This document shows positions 11,246 through 24,119 of a stretch of DNA of 64,000 nucleotides, in pieces. Positions within the stretch are counted from its first letter, which is position 1; each line of letters opens with the position of its first letter. The position numbers were made by a program, and so were the translations under genes. This DNA comes from Vespa crabro (lineage: Eukaryota > Arthropoda > Insecta > Hymenoptera > Vespidae), in NCBI RefSeq assembly GCF_910589235.1, contig NC_060977.1, forward strand, positions 1,281,001 to 1,345,000. The letters are read 5' to 3'. Below the pieces are notes generated by a model. That model searched no databases, had not been told where the DNA came from, and saw nothing but the letters and a program-made list of their open reading frames with translations.

Positions 11246-13455
11246 ATGTCTTATCAGCATACATCAAAAACATCACCAAGATCGTCTAGATTTGGAAGAG
11301 GAAGTAAATTTATTAGAATTTGTAATCTTCTTAGAAATGATAAATACTTACGTGAAACAACAAACATTTGATTTAATCAATATTTTATTTTTGTGTAACA
11401 CGAGAATTTTTGTTAAATAATTTTATTGATTCGATATAAATAATATAATTATTTTTATCTTGTAATCATAGTTAATATTTAAGAAATATTAATATTATTG
11501 TTATTGAAAGTAGTATTCATTTAACAGATGAACAAAGTCAACCAAATTCATCTATGTCGTCTTCACAAAATCATGGGCAATCGGGCGGTAGAGGCAATGG
11601 TCATCCGTCTTGGTTAAGAGGAAAAGAAATAGGTTTGTACTATAGGGATCTTCAAAAAAACAGGGCTAAAAAAAGGGAATTACGTATTATTAAATTAAAG
11701 CAAAAAGTAGAACAAACAATGAAACTAGCAGTTGAAAATTCCAAAGGACTGTACAATAAATTATGCAATGACGAAGAAAAACAGAATAGTACAAGCAATG
11801 ATTTAGAAAATAAATATACTCACATTCATGACTCGCAGTTTAAAAGAAAGTTTTTAGAAATCTTATCTGGCAATATACAACATAATATTGCCAAAGCTAT
11901 GTCAGCTAAATCCAAACTTGAAAGAGATCCTATTTCTGACAAAAGTCTATTAGACGAATATAATGGGAAATTGTATAGCAGTGATTATAAAGCTATGCAA
12001 GCTTTTAGGAAGAAATTACCTGCTTATGAAAAGAAAGCAGATATTTTAGATTTAATAAAAAAAAATCAAGTTGTGGTGATCAGTGGTGAAACTGGTAAGT
12101 AATTTTTTCTCTAATACTTTGATATATTAAAAAGGATTGTTTTAATCTATATTATGATTTAATTTATTATTTTAGGCTGTGGTAAGACAACGCAAGTTGC
12201 ACAATTTATTTTAGATAGCGAATTAGAAGAGAGAAATGGTAGCATTACTAGAATCATTTGTACACAACCAAGAAGGATATCAGCAATATCTGTTGCTGAA
12301 AGAGTAGCTGCTGAAAGAGCAGAGAGACTTGGCAAATCTGTTGGATTTCAAATAAGATTAGAAAAGTATGTAAATTATATATTCCCGATCAATTTTTTAA
12401 TTATTAATCCAAAAATGTATATTATTTTATAAAAGGATACCACCTAGAGAACGTGGAAGTATATTATTTTGCACCACCGGCATGCTATTGCAATTTATGC
12501 AATCGGATCCAGCGCTGAAAGGATTTTCGCATATAATATTGGACGAAATTCACGAACGTAGTACAGAAAGTGACTTTATTATTACTTTATTGAAACAAAT
12601 AATTCCTGTGGTACGTTATTATTATCGACATTATTACACTTATGTATTTATTTTTTGAAAATATAATATATAAATGGATTTGTTATTATATAGAGACCAG
12701 ATTTGAAAGTGGTTTTGATGAGTGCTACGCTTAATTCTGAAAGATTTTCCGATTATTATAATGATTGTCCAATAATTCACATACCAGGATTCACATATCC
12801 CGTAGAAGAATTTTATTTAGAAGATGTATTATTATTAACAGGGTGAGTATCGTTTATTCATACGATAAACGATTATATTATATATACTTACTATTTTTTT
12901 TTTCTGTATTTGTTTTTGTTTCTTTTTTTTTTTTTTTACAGATTTCGTTTAATTGAAAGTACCTTTAAAGAAAAAGAACTTGGTTATAGAAAATATCAAA
13001 AAAAATATAAGCAACAGCATGAAAAAAATTGTCATTTTCTAAATATTATAAATCCATATATAAAGAAACTTGTCATAGAAGTAAGCAATGTATAATATAT
13101 TGAAAATGAATATATATATTTATACACATTCCAGTTTAATATGATCATAAGAATTAAACGATGTTTCGTCTTTTAGAAAAAATATCCTAAGTTTGTTATA
13201 GACCAATTATGCCATCCAGATAGTGAAAATTTATCTTTAGAACTTATAGAAGATTTGATCAATCATATATGTACGACGAAAGATCCTGGAGCTATTTTAG
13301 TATTTTTACCTGGAATGATGGATATCGTTAAGTTAAACAGAATTATGTTGAACTCTGGACGATATCCAAATAGTAAGTTATTTGCATTATGAAATGCATA
13401 ATTAAAAAAAAAAAAAAAGTTACATAAATATTTTTTTTCTGTTATTTCTTTCTTT

Positions 13456-13507
<52 letters not shown>

Positions 13508-14468
13508 TAGGTAGATTTATTATTTATCCACTTCATTCTCGTATGCCAACGATCGATCAGAGGCTTATATTTAAGGAACCACCTACTGGCATACGTAAAA
13601 TAATAATTGCAACCTCCATCGCTGAAACATCTATAACAATAGAAGATGTAGTCTACGTAATAGACTGTGGAAAAACAAAGCTTTCAAGATTCGATGTGAA
13701 TAAAAATATGGAAACGTTAGAACCCGAATGGGTATCTATGGCTAATGCTAAACAAAGACGAGGTCGTGCAGGAAGGTAAGCAATTCTTACTTAACCCTTT
13801 GAGTGCTGAATACTCGTGGCCAATGGAGTTCGTATGGACGGCACGCGGCTGACGCTGACGATCGCCGGTGACTGAATACTTTTTCAGAATGTTGGATAAT
13901 TGCCGAAAACAATTGCCGAACATATACATTTGACCATAATACACTGATCATTTTTGCCAGGCGCATATTTGCGTCCATAGTCCATACTGATAGCATGTGC
14001 CGAGCGCATAATTGCGTCCATAGTCTATGTCGATAGCTTTCGCTGGACGCATATGTGCGGCCATAGCACTCAAAGGGTTAATAATATATTTTATTATCAG
14101 GAATAACTATTTTTTCTTTAATATTTTTTTGTCCTTAGAGTGAAAAAAGGATATTGTTATCATCTCTACAGTAAAGCAAGAGAAATGACGTTCGATGATT
14201 ATCCATTACCCGAAATGTTACGTACGCGATTAGAAGAAGTGATATTACAGATAAAAATTTTACAATTAGGGGAAGCAAAGCAATTCCTTGCCAGTGTTAT
14301 GGATCCACCTAATTTAAAAGCTATTGATTTATCGCTTGATTTATTGAGAACATTAAATGCTTTAGACAATGACGAACATTTGACACCTCTGGGTTATCAT
14401 TTGGCGCAACTTCCTCTTGATCCTAGGACTGGTAATTTGTTTCTTCTTTTTTTATTTATTTATTTATT

Positions 14469-14509
<41 letters not shown>

Positions 14510-15690
14510 CAATCGTAAATTATTTTAAATCATTGTAATATCAATTACTTTCTTTTAATTTACAGGTAAAATGATTATATGGGCCGCATTATTTTCTTGC
14601 ATAGATCCAGTATTTGCTATAGCAGCCAGTCTCACATTTAAAGATGCTTTTTATTGTCCTTTGGGAAAAGAAGAACAAGCAATGAAAAAAAAATTAGAAC
14701 TCAGTTTGTGGGAATTTAGCGATCATATTGCTCTCGCGGAAGCTCTTAGGAGATTTGAAATCAATTATAATTTTGGTTTCTGTCATGAATATTTTTTGTC
14801 CTTTAATACTTTGAAGCTTCTTTCCGAAATGAAACGTCAGTTTGCTCAACACTTGTACGAAATGAAATTTTTAGATAATGATAATCCAATCGATGAGGAT
14901 GCTAATAGAAATTCTAATAATATAGCCTTGATAAAAGCTATTGTTTGTGCAGGATTATATCCAAACATTGCCACTATAAAGTATGGGTATGTTAATTATT
15001 ATAAAGATTTACACTTTCATATGTAATAATAATTATTTAAATTTTTATTCTTTAGATCTGATTCGAAGCATGGTGTAATAGCTTGGACACCTGAAGATGG
15101 TTCCGTTAAATTACATCCATCCAGTGTTAATAATAAAATGAAAGATTTTCCAAGTCCTTTCTTAACGTATTTTACAAAACAACGATCTACTGCTATTTAT
15201 TTACACGACACATCCTGCGTCACAGCTCCAATATTATTATTCGCAGGATCAAATAGTTCTATTAGTAAGACATACAATAGTTACTTTGCACGCATAGTAT
15301 TCTCTTTAAAATCCCTCGATTTTATATTAATAAAATATTTATTTTAGGAAGAGAAAATGGAAAGTACATAATCACATTAAATACTTCGCAAAATTTCATT
15401 TGCGAACCTAGAACTGCCAAAGTTATACAGGATCTTCGACAAGCAATAAATAATTTATTAGAATATAAAATATCGCATCCTGGTACAGTAAATTGGGATA
15501 CTCAAGAGGGACAAATACTTAAGTAATTGAACATTTTTCAAATTTTAGAACAATTTATTCAATATATTTTTATTCGATATAATAATTAATTCATTTATTC
15601 TTGCTATAATTTATATATTTTTATAGTGCTCTTATTGAATTTGTATCGCAAACGGATGAAGAAATGGGATTTGGTAAATTGACATGGTAA
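11246..15690 (+). CDS. DHX36: DHX36/RHAU-type DEIH-box ATP-dependent helicase
   Basis: SF2 DEAH/RHA helicase that, in characterised relatives, unwinds DNA and RNA G-quadruplexes. Thirteen exons join in phase: 11246-11303, 11528-12094, 12176-12365, 12436-12610, 12694-12842, 12942-13080, 13177-13372, 13511-13775, 14139-14431, 14566-14986, 15056-15264, 15348-15522 and 15627-15690. This gives 966 residues, close to human DHX36 (about 1008). The Ser/Gly-rich N-terminus leads into the RHAU-specific motif GHPSWLRGKEIGLYY (about 44-58), the signature that separates DHX36 from other DEAH proteins. Then follow Walker A GETGCGKT (206-213), TQPRR, DEIH (308-311), SAT (340-342), ATSIAETSITI and motif VI QRRGRAGR (573-580). 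After these come the winged-helix/ratchet region with GKMIIWAALFSCIDPVFAIA and a C-terminal OB-fold region. An internal ATG at 11554 is in frame, but exon 1 supplies the better start. Intron 8 contains a MITE; introns 7 and 9 contain long poly(T) runs. Confidence 0.95.
13457..13504. repeat. Poly(T), 48 nt, DHX36 intron 7
   Basis: Uninterrupted T run ending six bases before the exon 8 acceptor AG, so it is an extended polypyrimidine tract. Length is likely to vary among individuals and in sequencing. Confidence 0.95.
13791..14081. mobile_element. piggyBac-type MITE in DHX36 intron 8, with TTAA target duplications
   Basis: A 283-bp insertion (13795-14077) lies between direct TTAA copies at 13791-13794 and 14078-14081. 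Its ends are perfect 13-bp terminal inverted repeats, CCCTTTGAGTGCT and AGCACTCAAAGGG. CCC termini and TTAA duplications are the hallmarks of piggyBac elements. The right half carries three subterminal repeats of a GCGCATANTTGCGTCCATAG-like unit at 13961-13980, 14004-14023 and about 14045-14066. The element has no transposase frame, so it is non-autonomous. It is more GC-rich than the surrounding intron. Open frames on its minus strand are not considered genes. Confidence 0.92.
14471..14506. repeat. Poly(T), 36 nt, DHX36 intron 9
   Basis: T run preceded by (TTTA)n, about 60 nt before the exon 10 acceptor. Confidence 0.95.
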
Positions 15691-15842
15691 GACGAATACG
15701 GTCAATGTATAAATATCTGAATTGAAATCTTTAATCAAAGGGACAAATTATACATCATGTATTATGTATTTAGTATAACTCTGTATGTATTATGTATTTA
15801 GTATAAGTCATCTATTATTGTAAAATGTATACTTCAATACAA

Positions 15843-15848
15843 AATAAA
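15843..15848 (+). terminator. Candidate polyadenylation signal of DHX36
   Basis: AATAAA 153 bases after the stop codon, the first canonical hexamer downstream of the gene. Confidence 0.5.
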
Positions 15849-16037
15849 CAAATTTATGGAATTTTACGTCACTCGACGAAAAATCCATATAAATTATTAA
15901 TACAATTTATTAATAAAAATCTATAGATCTGTTTTTGTTAATATGCACAAACCATATCTTTTTCAAGAAGACCGAACAATCATTTCCGCTTTTTAATTCT
16001 ACATTCTACTTTCTTCTTTTTTTTTTTATTAATTATC

Positions 16038-16069
<32 letters not shown>

Positions 16070-17280
16070 TAATGATAATAATTAATCAGTTAATTTTGTT
16101 GTACTTTTTAGTACAAGAAAAAAAAAGAAACAATTACAAAGAATTATGTATAATATTTCAATATCTTTTGAAAAATATAATATTTTCATTGCTCTTTTGA
16201 TTCATCATCTTATCATGATTAACGTAGTACATACACGCTGTAGTACTACTTTCAAAGTAAATTATACTATATCATCGAAAAATATTACAGACGTTTTCTA
16301 ACATATAATATTTCACCTTAGGATAGATAATTACGTTCTTCATGGAAGAAAAAAGTAAAAAAATAATAAAAATAATACATAAGAAGATGTATATTAGTTA
16401 GAAATGATCACACACCTCGGAGCGGAGTTTACATAAACCTTCAATTAACATGATTGGTGGTCGTTCGACTTGATAGAAAAGCCCGCGCATTGTGATATCG
16501 AAAACTCGATATCCTTGATGAAGACAACATTTATATATATATATATATATCTCGTGTGTTATGCGTTATTACTTTAATCGTTTTAACGAGAATAATTATT
16601 CCCGACATTTTATCATTTTTTTCTTTCTTTTTTCTTTTTTTTGTTTTCTTCTTTTTTTTTGTAGATCAGAATACTCGAAGACTTACGATTGGTCCTCCAC
16701 AATTGATCCATAATCCTTCTTATTTCCTTCCGTCCATTTAATTTCAAGGTAAAACTTTTTCAATTGAATTTTTACGTTTTGATATATAACGTCCCTCCAT
16801 CTACTTCACGTATAATCATTCTTTTGAAATTTAAACTAGATTCCTTCTTCTTATTTCGTCAAAGAAATTATTTTGAAACGAGTTTCGGAATGAATAAAAT
16901 CGAAATCCTATCCTCGTAACACCGATCACGTATAGAATGATAAATGAATATTGTATGTATGTATATATATATATGCGTGTATGTATGTATGCGTGTATGT
17001 ATGTATGCGTGTATGTTGGATAGATTTAAAAGGGGGAACTGCTCCTGATATATTGGCGCGAAGTTCAAACGAGCATTCTGTGAAAATAAATCAGGACATG
17101 GTAGGAAGCAGAGAAAGAAAGAGACAGAGAGAAAGAGACGACAGTATTGTTTCGTCACTCCTTAGATCTTGATGAATAGTCGTAGAGAGAAAGACGGATA
17201 GAGGAGAGAGTCTAAATAAAGTTAATCCGCATTCATAATCACGAAACGCACGGAACATCTACGTACGGTACTAAAGAGAA

Positions 17281-17316
17281 TGAGAGAGAGAGAGAGATAG
17301 ATAGACAAGTAGAAAA

Positions 17317-17366
<50 letters not shown>

Positions 17367-17477
17367 AGACAGATAGATAGAAAATGAAAGAGAGAGAGAG
17401 AGAGAGAGAGAGATTGAGATAGATAGATAGAAAATGAAAGAGAGAGAGAGAGAGATTGAGATAGATAGATAGAAAAT

Positions 17478-17514
<37 letters not shown>
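17281..17514. repeat. Composite (GA)n minisatellite with higher-order units
   Basis: (GA)n blocks alternate with a spacer of the form GATTGAGATAGATAGATAGA followed by AAATGAAAG. The spacer occurs three times nearly identically (about 17363, 17411, 17455), with a more diverged relative at about 17297. Units of roughly 45-50 bp point to unequal exchange rather than simple slippage. Confidence 0.85.
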
Positions 17515-17517
<3 letters not shown>

Positions 17518-17945
17518 GAACGAGTAAGAATGAGAATGAGTGAGAGAGAAATAAAGAGAGAGGGGGAAGTCTTAGAAGGACCTCGTCGTCTATCAAGCAT
17601 GTCGCCCTTTTGCCCCGTTAATTCTCTCTTTCTTCTGCCTTCTGATATCTGAATGCAACCGGAAGCCCTTTCACGCGACCCTGATTTCATCGTCCGAATG
17701 AAAACGAACGATTTGCTGCTCATGAAAGACGAACCACATACATACGTAAGTACATAGCTCGAATTTCGTCTTCTTTTTGTTAACGACAATGATGAAGCTT
17801 AACCTAAACATTATCATAGAATATGTTATTCGATTCTCATCGGATTAAAAGTGCTTTTACTGCAAAGTAAGATATATGATTTTTGAAAATGTTATTCGAT
17901 TCTTTTAGAATTCCAAGTTTTTTTGCAATTAAGGTAAATGTATAT

Positions 17946-17976
<31 letters not shown>

Positions 17977-18300
17977 CTTTCGAAAATTAATTTGAAATAA
18001 ATCGTTATGCAAAATTTTATTAGATCGCTTCTTATTGGCTAAGATAGATATACATATACATTAATATGCAATTTCTGATTGGCTGAGACAGATAGTTTAG
18101 ATTTATATGCAATTGAAATAAATATGTATATTATATATATATATGTGATATTTAGGAAATTAATCAATACGAAACAATAAATAGTTATACAAAATTTTAT
18201 TAAATGGCTTCTGATTGAATAAAATATACATATATATGGATATTTGCAATTTTGAGAAATTGACCGATTTGAAATAACAATATCTCATTGGATCTCATCT
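17977..18300. repeat. Diverged tandem repeat, two to three units
   Basis: Unit A (from about 17977) and unit B (from about 18151) share GAAATTAAT-like starts, then an ATAAATNGTTATNCAAAATTTTATTA-type core, then TGGCT/GCTTCT-ATTGG. They lie about 172 bp apart. A partial third copy starts near 18251. GATTGGCT/GATTGGTT boxes recur in the set. Confidence 0.6.
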
Positions 18301-19334
18301 GATTGGTTCGTACTGATGAACCAATAAAATTTCAGTATTAAAACAGTTCTATTTATTACTACTTGTAACATATTTCACGTTCCTTTTATTTTCGCATGAT
18401 TTTGCGAAATTTTGTTGTTGATCCTTGATGAAACGAATAAATAATTACAGTGAATATCTTTTATTTAGTGAAACAATGAAGTTGTTTTATCGTATAAATT
18501 GTTTATCCATGGAGTCGATAAATATGACTGTAGTGAAACGAAGGACGATATCAATCGAGAAGATAATCATGAATAGGAATAAGGAAAAGGTATGTATGTA
18601 TGTATGTACGTATATATGTCTTTCATAAATATATATTACTTTTATATCCTTGACGTTTAATATCGGATAGATTTATCGTTCGTCTCTAGTAAGAAAGTAA
18701 AACACGATTCCTCTTACAAAATGGCTTAGAGGGTTCTTGTCAATCAACGTGTCGGTTTACGTTTTCAGAAGGCTCGCGAAATGAGGTCTCCTTCTTGGAT
18801 CGCTGCACTCAGCGAGCGTATAAACATCCCGGTGCAGCTGCAACTTATAATCCTTTCTTCGTCGAGCCTTCCTAACTGTTATCACCTAAGTACGCCTACG
18901 TAGACATATCCTACTCCTGCTTTGTCTCTCATACGCACACACACACACACATATACATACACATACACGTGTATGCATGTGAAACTTATGTACGTATTTT
19001 TTTTTCTCTTCCTTTTCTATCTTTCAATGAGTCGTTTAGCTTCGAGAAAAAAAAAAGAAAAGAAAAAAAAAAGAAAAGTAAAGAAATAATAAGAAATATC
19101 ACGTCGATCATTTGAATCGATTGAAACTGATCTCAAAGAGGGCAACGAACGTATCCATAAGTGTATTTGTATGTATTCGTATAAAGCAGATCGCATTTGT
19201 ATATAAGCGCACGAGGCCCATGTAAAAAGCAAATAGATAATAAAACGAGGACTCTATCTCGGACCGTTGCCGTTAAAACGGGCGCGACTGACCGGCGTCG
19301 TAGATCTGCCTGTTTATCTTCTGTCAACCAAACC

Positions 19335-19337
<3 letters not shown>

Positions 19338-19401
<64 letters not shown>
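19338..19401. repeat. (GA)n microsatellite, 64 bp
   Basis: Uninterrupted (GA)n; the open frames spanning it are repeat translations. Confidence 0.96.
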
Positions 19402-19403
<2 letters not shown>

Positions 19404-20351
19404 GAGGCCATGCACAGAGAGTCTCCAAATCTCTCGCTTGCATCTTCGTTATATTCGACTAAGAAAAATACACGTTCTTATATACTTTCCAAATAGTATC
19501 TACGTTATTTGTTTACCTCGCTCGTTCTTCTTTATTTATTAGAAGAAAGAAAAAGAACAAAAAAACAAAACAAAAAAATAGAAAAAGAAAATGTAAATTA
19601 AATCGGTCATATCGGTGTTATATAAAAAAAAGCGATCTTTTTCATTATTATCGATATTATTCGTGTTTGTAATAATGACAATTTATTCACAAGGGAAATC
19701 GAAGAGGTTACGTATATCGGTGGAGATTAGTCATCGATCGTATTCCAGCGCAGCGGGATATTTGAATTTGGTATGAGAAACTTGGACCATAAACTTTTCA
19801 GATTCCACCCCATCTGTGACGTTCACCCTTTGTATATAATACGTATTCCTAAGTTGAAATTATATGCGTTCTGTGCGAATAGAAATAGGGTGTTGCTGTT
19901 GTTACCATTCGCTATTGAACGATACTTGACGGAATAAAAGAGTGGAATAAGATTCGAAAAGAAATCTAAACCAGCAACTATTTACGAATCTTATCTCGTC
20001 GAACGATAACGTAAAGATGCTCTTTGCTGTATAACTTAAACAGACTATTACATATATATATATATATACATAAAACTATATTTGGGATCCAAGATAAATG
20101 TCGATGAAGTCGTATTTATTATATTCAAGATAGGGAAACTCTCTCTCTCTCACACACACACACATACACATATACACACACGCGAAACATTCGTCCATAT
20201 CCCGGGGGGCATTCTCAATCGACGCAAGATTGGCCACGAGGGGTAAACCACCCCTCGAGATGTTTCCATCGTGGTACCATCCCTTAAGGGCGAAACTACC
20301 ATCGCATATTCGAAACATTATGCAAGAGAAGGGCCAGAGCCCCTACCTACC

Positions 20352-20415
20352 ACCCTCCCTTCCTCCCTCTTTACCTACCTACCTATCTACCTACCTAGTT
20401 ACCTATCTACCTACC
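20352..20415. repeat. Imperfect (CTAC)n/(CTCC)n tetranucleotide repeat
   Basis: CCTACCTACC-type units with T substitutions run directly from a CTTCCTCCC tract. Confidence 0.85.
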
Positions 20416-22547
20416 AGAAATCCTATGAATCGGAGTCGTGCCATGAAATTGCACAAGTAATCTCAGACTACCGACGACGAACATTTCCATAAAAATAATT
20501 AAACGACTACGGTCTACGTTTTCTCTCGTTCCCTTCCCCCCCTCTACCAACCTACCTCGCCCAATTCAACCCAGTCCTGGCCCTTCTTTCCTAGTTTCTT
20601 TTTCTTTTTTTTTTTTGTTCCTTCTTTCTTTTCCTTTTTCGTTTTATAGAATCGATTTTTTTCATTTAAAAAACAAAACGATCGTAAGTAATCATCTCGA
20701 TACTTAATTCGCATATATGTTTTGTTTTTTTTCTCTCTTTCGTTTCTTTTCTTTCTAAATTCGTAGAAATATATCTTTGCGTGAAAATTGATGATAATTC
20801 TGTAAGAAAAAAATTTTTTCGATCGTTCATCAGTTTTATTTACAAAAAGTCAGAGGCAGACCTCGCGCATACAACATAATCGAGAAAGTGTGTGCCACAT
20901 CTGCCGATCTCACAGATATTCTTCTCTTTCTCTCTCTCTCTCTCTCTTTCTCTTTTTCTCTTCGACAGACATATACATACACAGTGCGTGTGAGAGCACT
21001 TGAAAATTCATTCCACCTCATAATATAGTTGCTTGGATTCAACAACAGTGCTACAGAAACAGCAGACGTTCAGAGATAGATAGATAGAGATAGAGAGAGA
21101 GAGAGAAAGAGAGAGAGAGAGTGGTGGAGGAACCTCGAAGAAAATATCTAAATGCATAACTTTCTTTTTTGTATTTTCTTTTTTCTTTTTTTGAGGGGGC
21201 CACGTGCATTTACGATTAACTTTCCCCACTTTTCTTTCTTTTTTTCTTTTCACCCTTCAACAACTCCCTCCTCCCCCCGCCCTCCCTTTCTCTGTTGGTG
21301 ATGTCTGCCAGAAATATCTTTGACAACTGTGCTTTTTCTTCCTTGATTTATTTCATTGTTTCGTTCATTTCGATATTTCAAGGATTCCGTCGATTCGCTA
21401 TGAAATATTGTCGGTACGAGACGAAGAGGTAAATGGAAATTGGGAAATCGAGTATTTTACTAATTATTGTCTTTCGATGTGTGTGTATATGTGCGGAGGG
21501 GAGGGGGGACACGTGTGCGGGAGACGTATATATGGGTGTGTGTTAGCCAGCATGTAACAGCCAACGTAAACAATCCTACGACAAGGTTTGAATACAAATG
21601 CGCAATTCCAGGAGGTCGTTCCACACAATTTCCAAGAGAAGGGGGCCCCAAATACAACGCGTCAAATGGGTTTCCAGTATCTGAACATCATCTCGGCACT
21701 GAAGGTGCATTATGCTTCTCGTATATGGAGGGTGGTGTATTAAGTGTGCTATTACCTATAGTTCGCACAGCAATGTCGCGATCGTAGATAGAGCTCGATG
21801 CGATCACGTAAGGCCGTCGTCTAGTACTAGCCGTTCATTTTCATTCTCCTCGTTATCATTATAAATGTAATATTCAATATTTATCCTTTTGTGATTGCGA
21901 GAAATCTTTTTCAAATTAATCGAGAATGAAAAGAATTGATTTTTTTTCATCATTATAGATATACAACATTGATATATCGATATCAAAACTATAAGAATGA
22001 AAGGCCTGATTTTTTTTTTTTATATTATTCTATATGAAAAAATGTTTATACCTTTCTCTCTCTCTCTCTCCCTCTCTCTTTCTCTCTCTTTGTTATTAAT
22101 TTAATTTTTCATTTCTCTCTTATTTCAGTCGGATTACATATACATTTATAAAACAATTTTCTATAACAAATTTACAGAAATATGTTGTAACCATATACTT
22201 CTTTCAACTGATACTAATAACTGTAATACATTTTTTTTTTTTTTTTTGATGTATTGTAGATAATTCGGAAAGATCGTATCGGAGTGTTGGTATCATTAAA
22301 AATGGAGATTTTAGAAGAAGGAAGAACGATAAGGGGATCAGAAGGACGAATCAAACACGATGATTTCCGGCTAGACATTCCCATTCGAAGAGCAGGAGTG
22401 TCTATTCGAAACACGTTATTCGGATCGTCGATTTTCCCGTCATAACGAGTGAAAGGCGTCGTTTATCGGTGTCACTACTTCCGGAGATATACAAGAGTAG
22501 GGGTGACAAGAGAGGGTGGGTTGAGAGTACAACGTGGAGGAGTGGAA

Positions 22548-22553
<6 letters not shown>

Positions 22554-22601
<48 letters not shown>
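22554..22601. repeat. (GA)n microsatellite
   Basis: Uninterrupted (GA)n directly upstream of a G-rich island. Confidence 0.95.
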
Positions 22602-22603
<2 letters not shown>

Positions 22604-22665
22604 TGCAGTAATGCGCCGAATGACGGGGCAGTCTCATAGGACAATCGTCCAGGACTCAGAGAAGT

Positions 22666-22699
22666 GGGGTAGACTGGGGTGCGAGGGGGTTTGGGAGGG
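22666..22699 (+). other. Potential G-quadruplex motif
   Basis: Five G tracts of 4, 4, 5, 3 and 3 Gs within 34 bases, with loops of 6, 5, 3 and 1 nt. This meets the usual G3+N1-7 pattern. It lies 5.2 kb upstream of the receptor start codon. Confidence 0.75.
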
Positions 22700-24119
22700 T
22701 GTCGAAATGCAATTCATCACAACAGAGACAGAGAGCTCTCCCACTAGTACCACCCTCTCTGTCCTCTCGCACGCACCCAACGCATCAATCTTCTTCTCCA
22801 ACAATGTTCGCGTAAATTACCCTCATCGATATCAAAGTGACGAGGGTAGTGCTGGTGGTAGTGCTTCGAGAAGGCCTGCCCTTATCCAACGCGAGCTTGA
22901 AAATTGAGTTTACAAAGGAAGAGAAAGAGAGTGAGGGAGGGGAGGGAAAGAAAGAAATTGTATTTTCGTTCAATGCAAGCTTTTTCTGCCTCTTCTTCAA
23001 GACGTACCTAATGACGGAGATGGAAGTTCAATAGAGTATATTAAAGTATATTATCAAATTTTTTCAATGATGGAAAATATTCAGGTATATGTATAGATGT
23101 TCTTTCTTTCTTTTTTCTTTTATGTAATTCATATACAAAGAAATCATAGAGAAATTTGTTTTCTTTTATTATTAAACACGTGTCATTATTGGAGATTGAA
23201 GGTTGGATAATTAACGACAAGGCCTGATCGTTAACACCAATTCAATCACCGAGCGTCGACCATCGAGGAGTTAATGATCAATCATCGTTGTGGCATCGAT
23301 GAAATTTCTATCATAATACCATCGGAAATATTGCTATTTAAAACTTCCTAGTGTTCGTCGAGTAAGAGACTTGACGATTAAATTCAAGCCGATCAAGTTT
23401 TCTCATTTATGAAAGAATTATTTCATTGTATATTATCGCGCAAATAAGTTTCATTCGTTCGTTTTATTGTTAATAATATAGAATTAAAAATTATTTTAAA
23501 AGCGAATATTAAATCTTTAAGAAATAGACTTTTTCAGGCGCAGAAGAAAACGAGTTAAACTCGACGTAGTATCATGAGGATTTTGAAAAATATTTGGATC
23601 ATACGTTTTTACGTTCTTTAGGTAAAATCGATATAATTGCCTTTCAGCACGCGTGTCTATCGTGTTGAAACAAACCGTTGTTTTGATTTTAGCTTTTACA
23701 ATAGGTACCTATTTTACTCTTTTTCTTTCTCTCGAAAGCAAAGATTTCAAATATGACTGTAAAAAGATAAAGTAAATTACTGTAACAAAAGTTTCTTTAA
23801 AAAGAGAGTGAAAGAGAGAGAGAGAGAGGCTAGAAGGTGGCAGCAGGCAAAGCACGTTGTACACGTCCGCTTAGATGCGTTTAACTGCACGCGACAGAAT
23901 GCATAATATTACGGATATAAGAGTTCGATAAGACGACGACATCGTTGTGGTTAGCAAAGTATTGCTCGTACGGTCTTTCGAGGTGAACTCACCTAAGGAT
24001 TATCCTTTAACGAAGCCTTAGATCTTAGAGTTATACTTTCGACACATGAGTACCTAAAGCTCGTGTTAACTTTCTCGCGAAACCCAATGGATCGACATTG
24101 CATGTTTCTTTTTTACCTC

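Noticed and set aside
13717..13996. Two overlapping minus-strand frames of 69-75 codons in DHX36 intron 8
   Set aside because: They lie over the end of a real DHX36 exon and the GC-richer MITE and resemble no transposase; the open length follows from the element's composition.
17222..17789. Long minus-strand frames of Ser-Leu repeats
   Set aside because: Translations of (GA)n/(CT)n tracts; the same SLSLSL or RERERE pattern recurs at about 19.3, 22.5, 32.4, 40.3, 41.5, 44.0 and 51.4 kb and has no coding support.
21467..21787. 106-codon plus-strand frame and the overlapping minus-strand frame with a hydrophobic stretch
   Set aside because: No recognisable domain and no paired splice sites found; both strands are open in the same GC-richer island, so neither is convincing.
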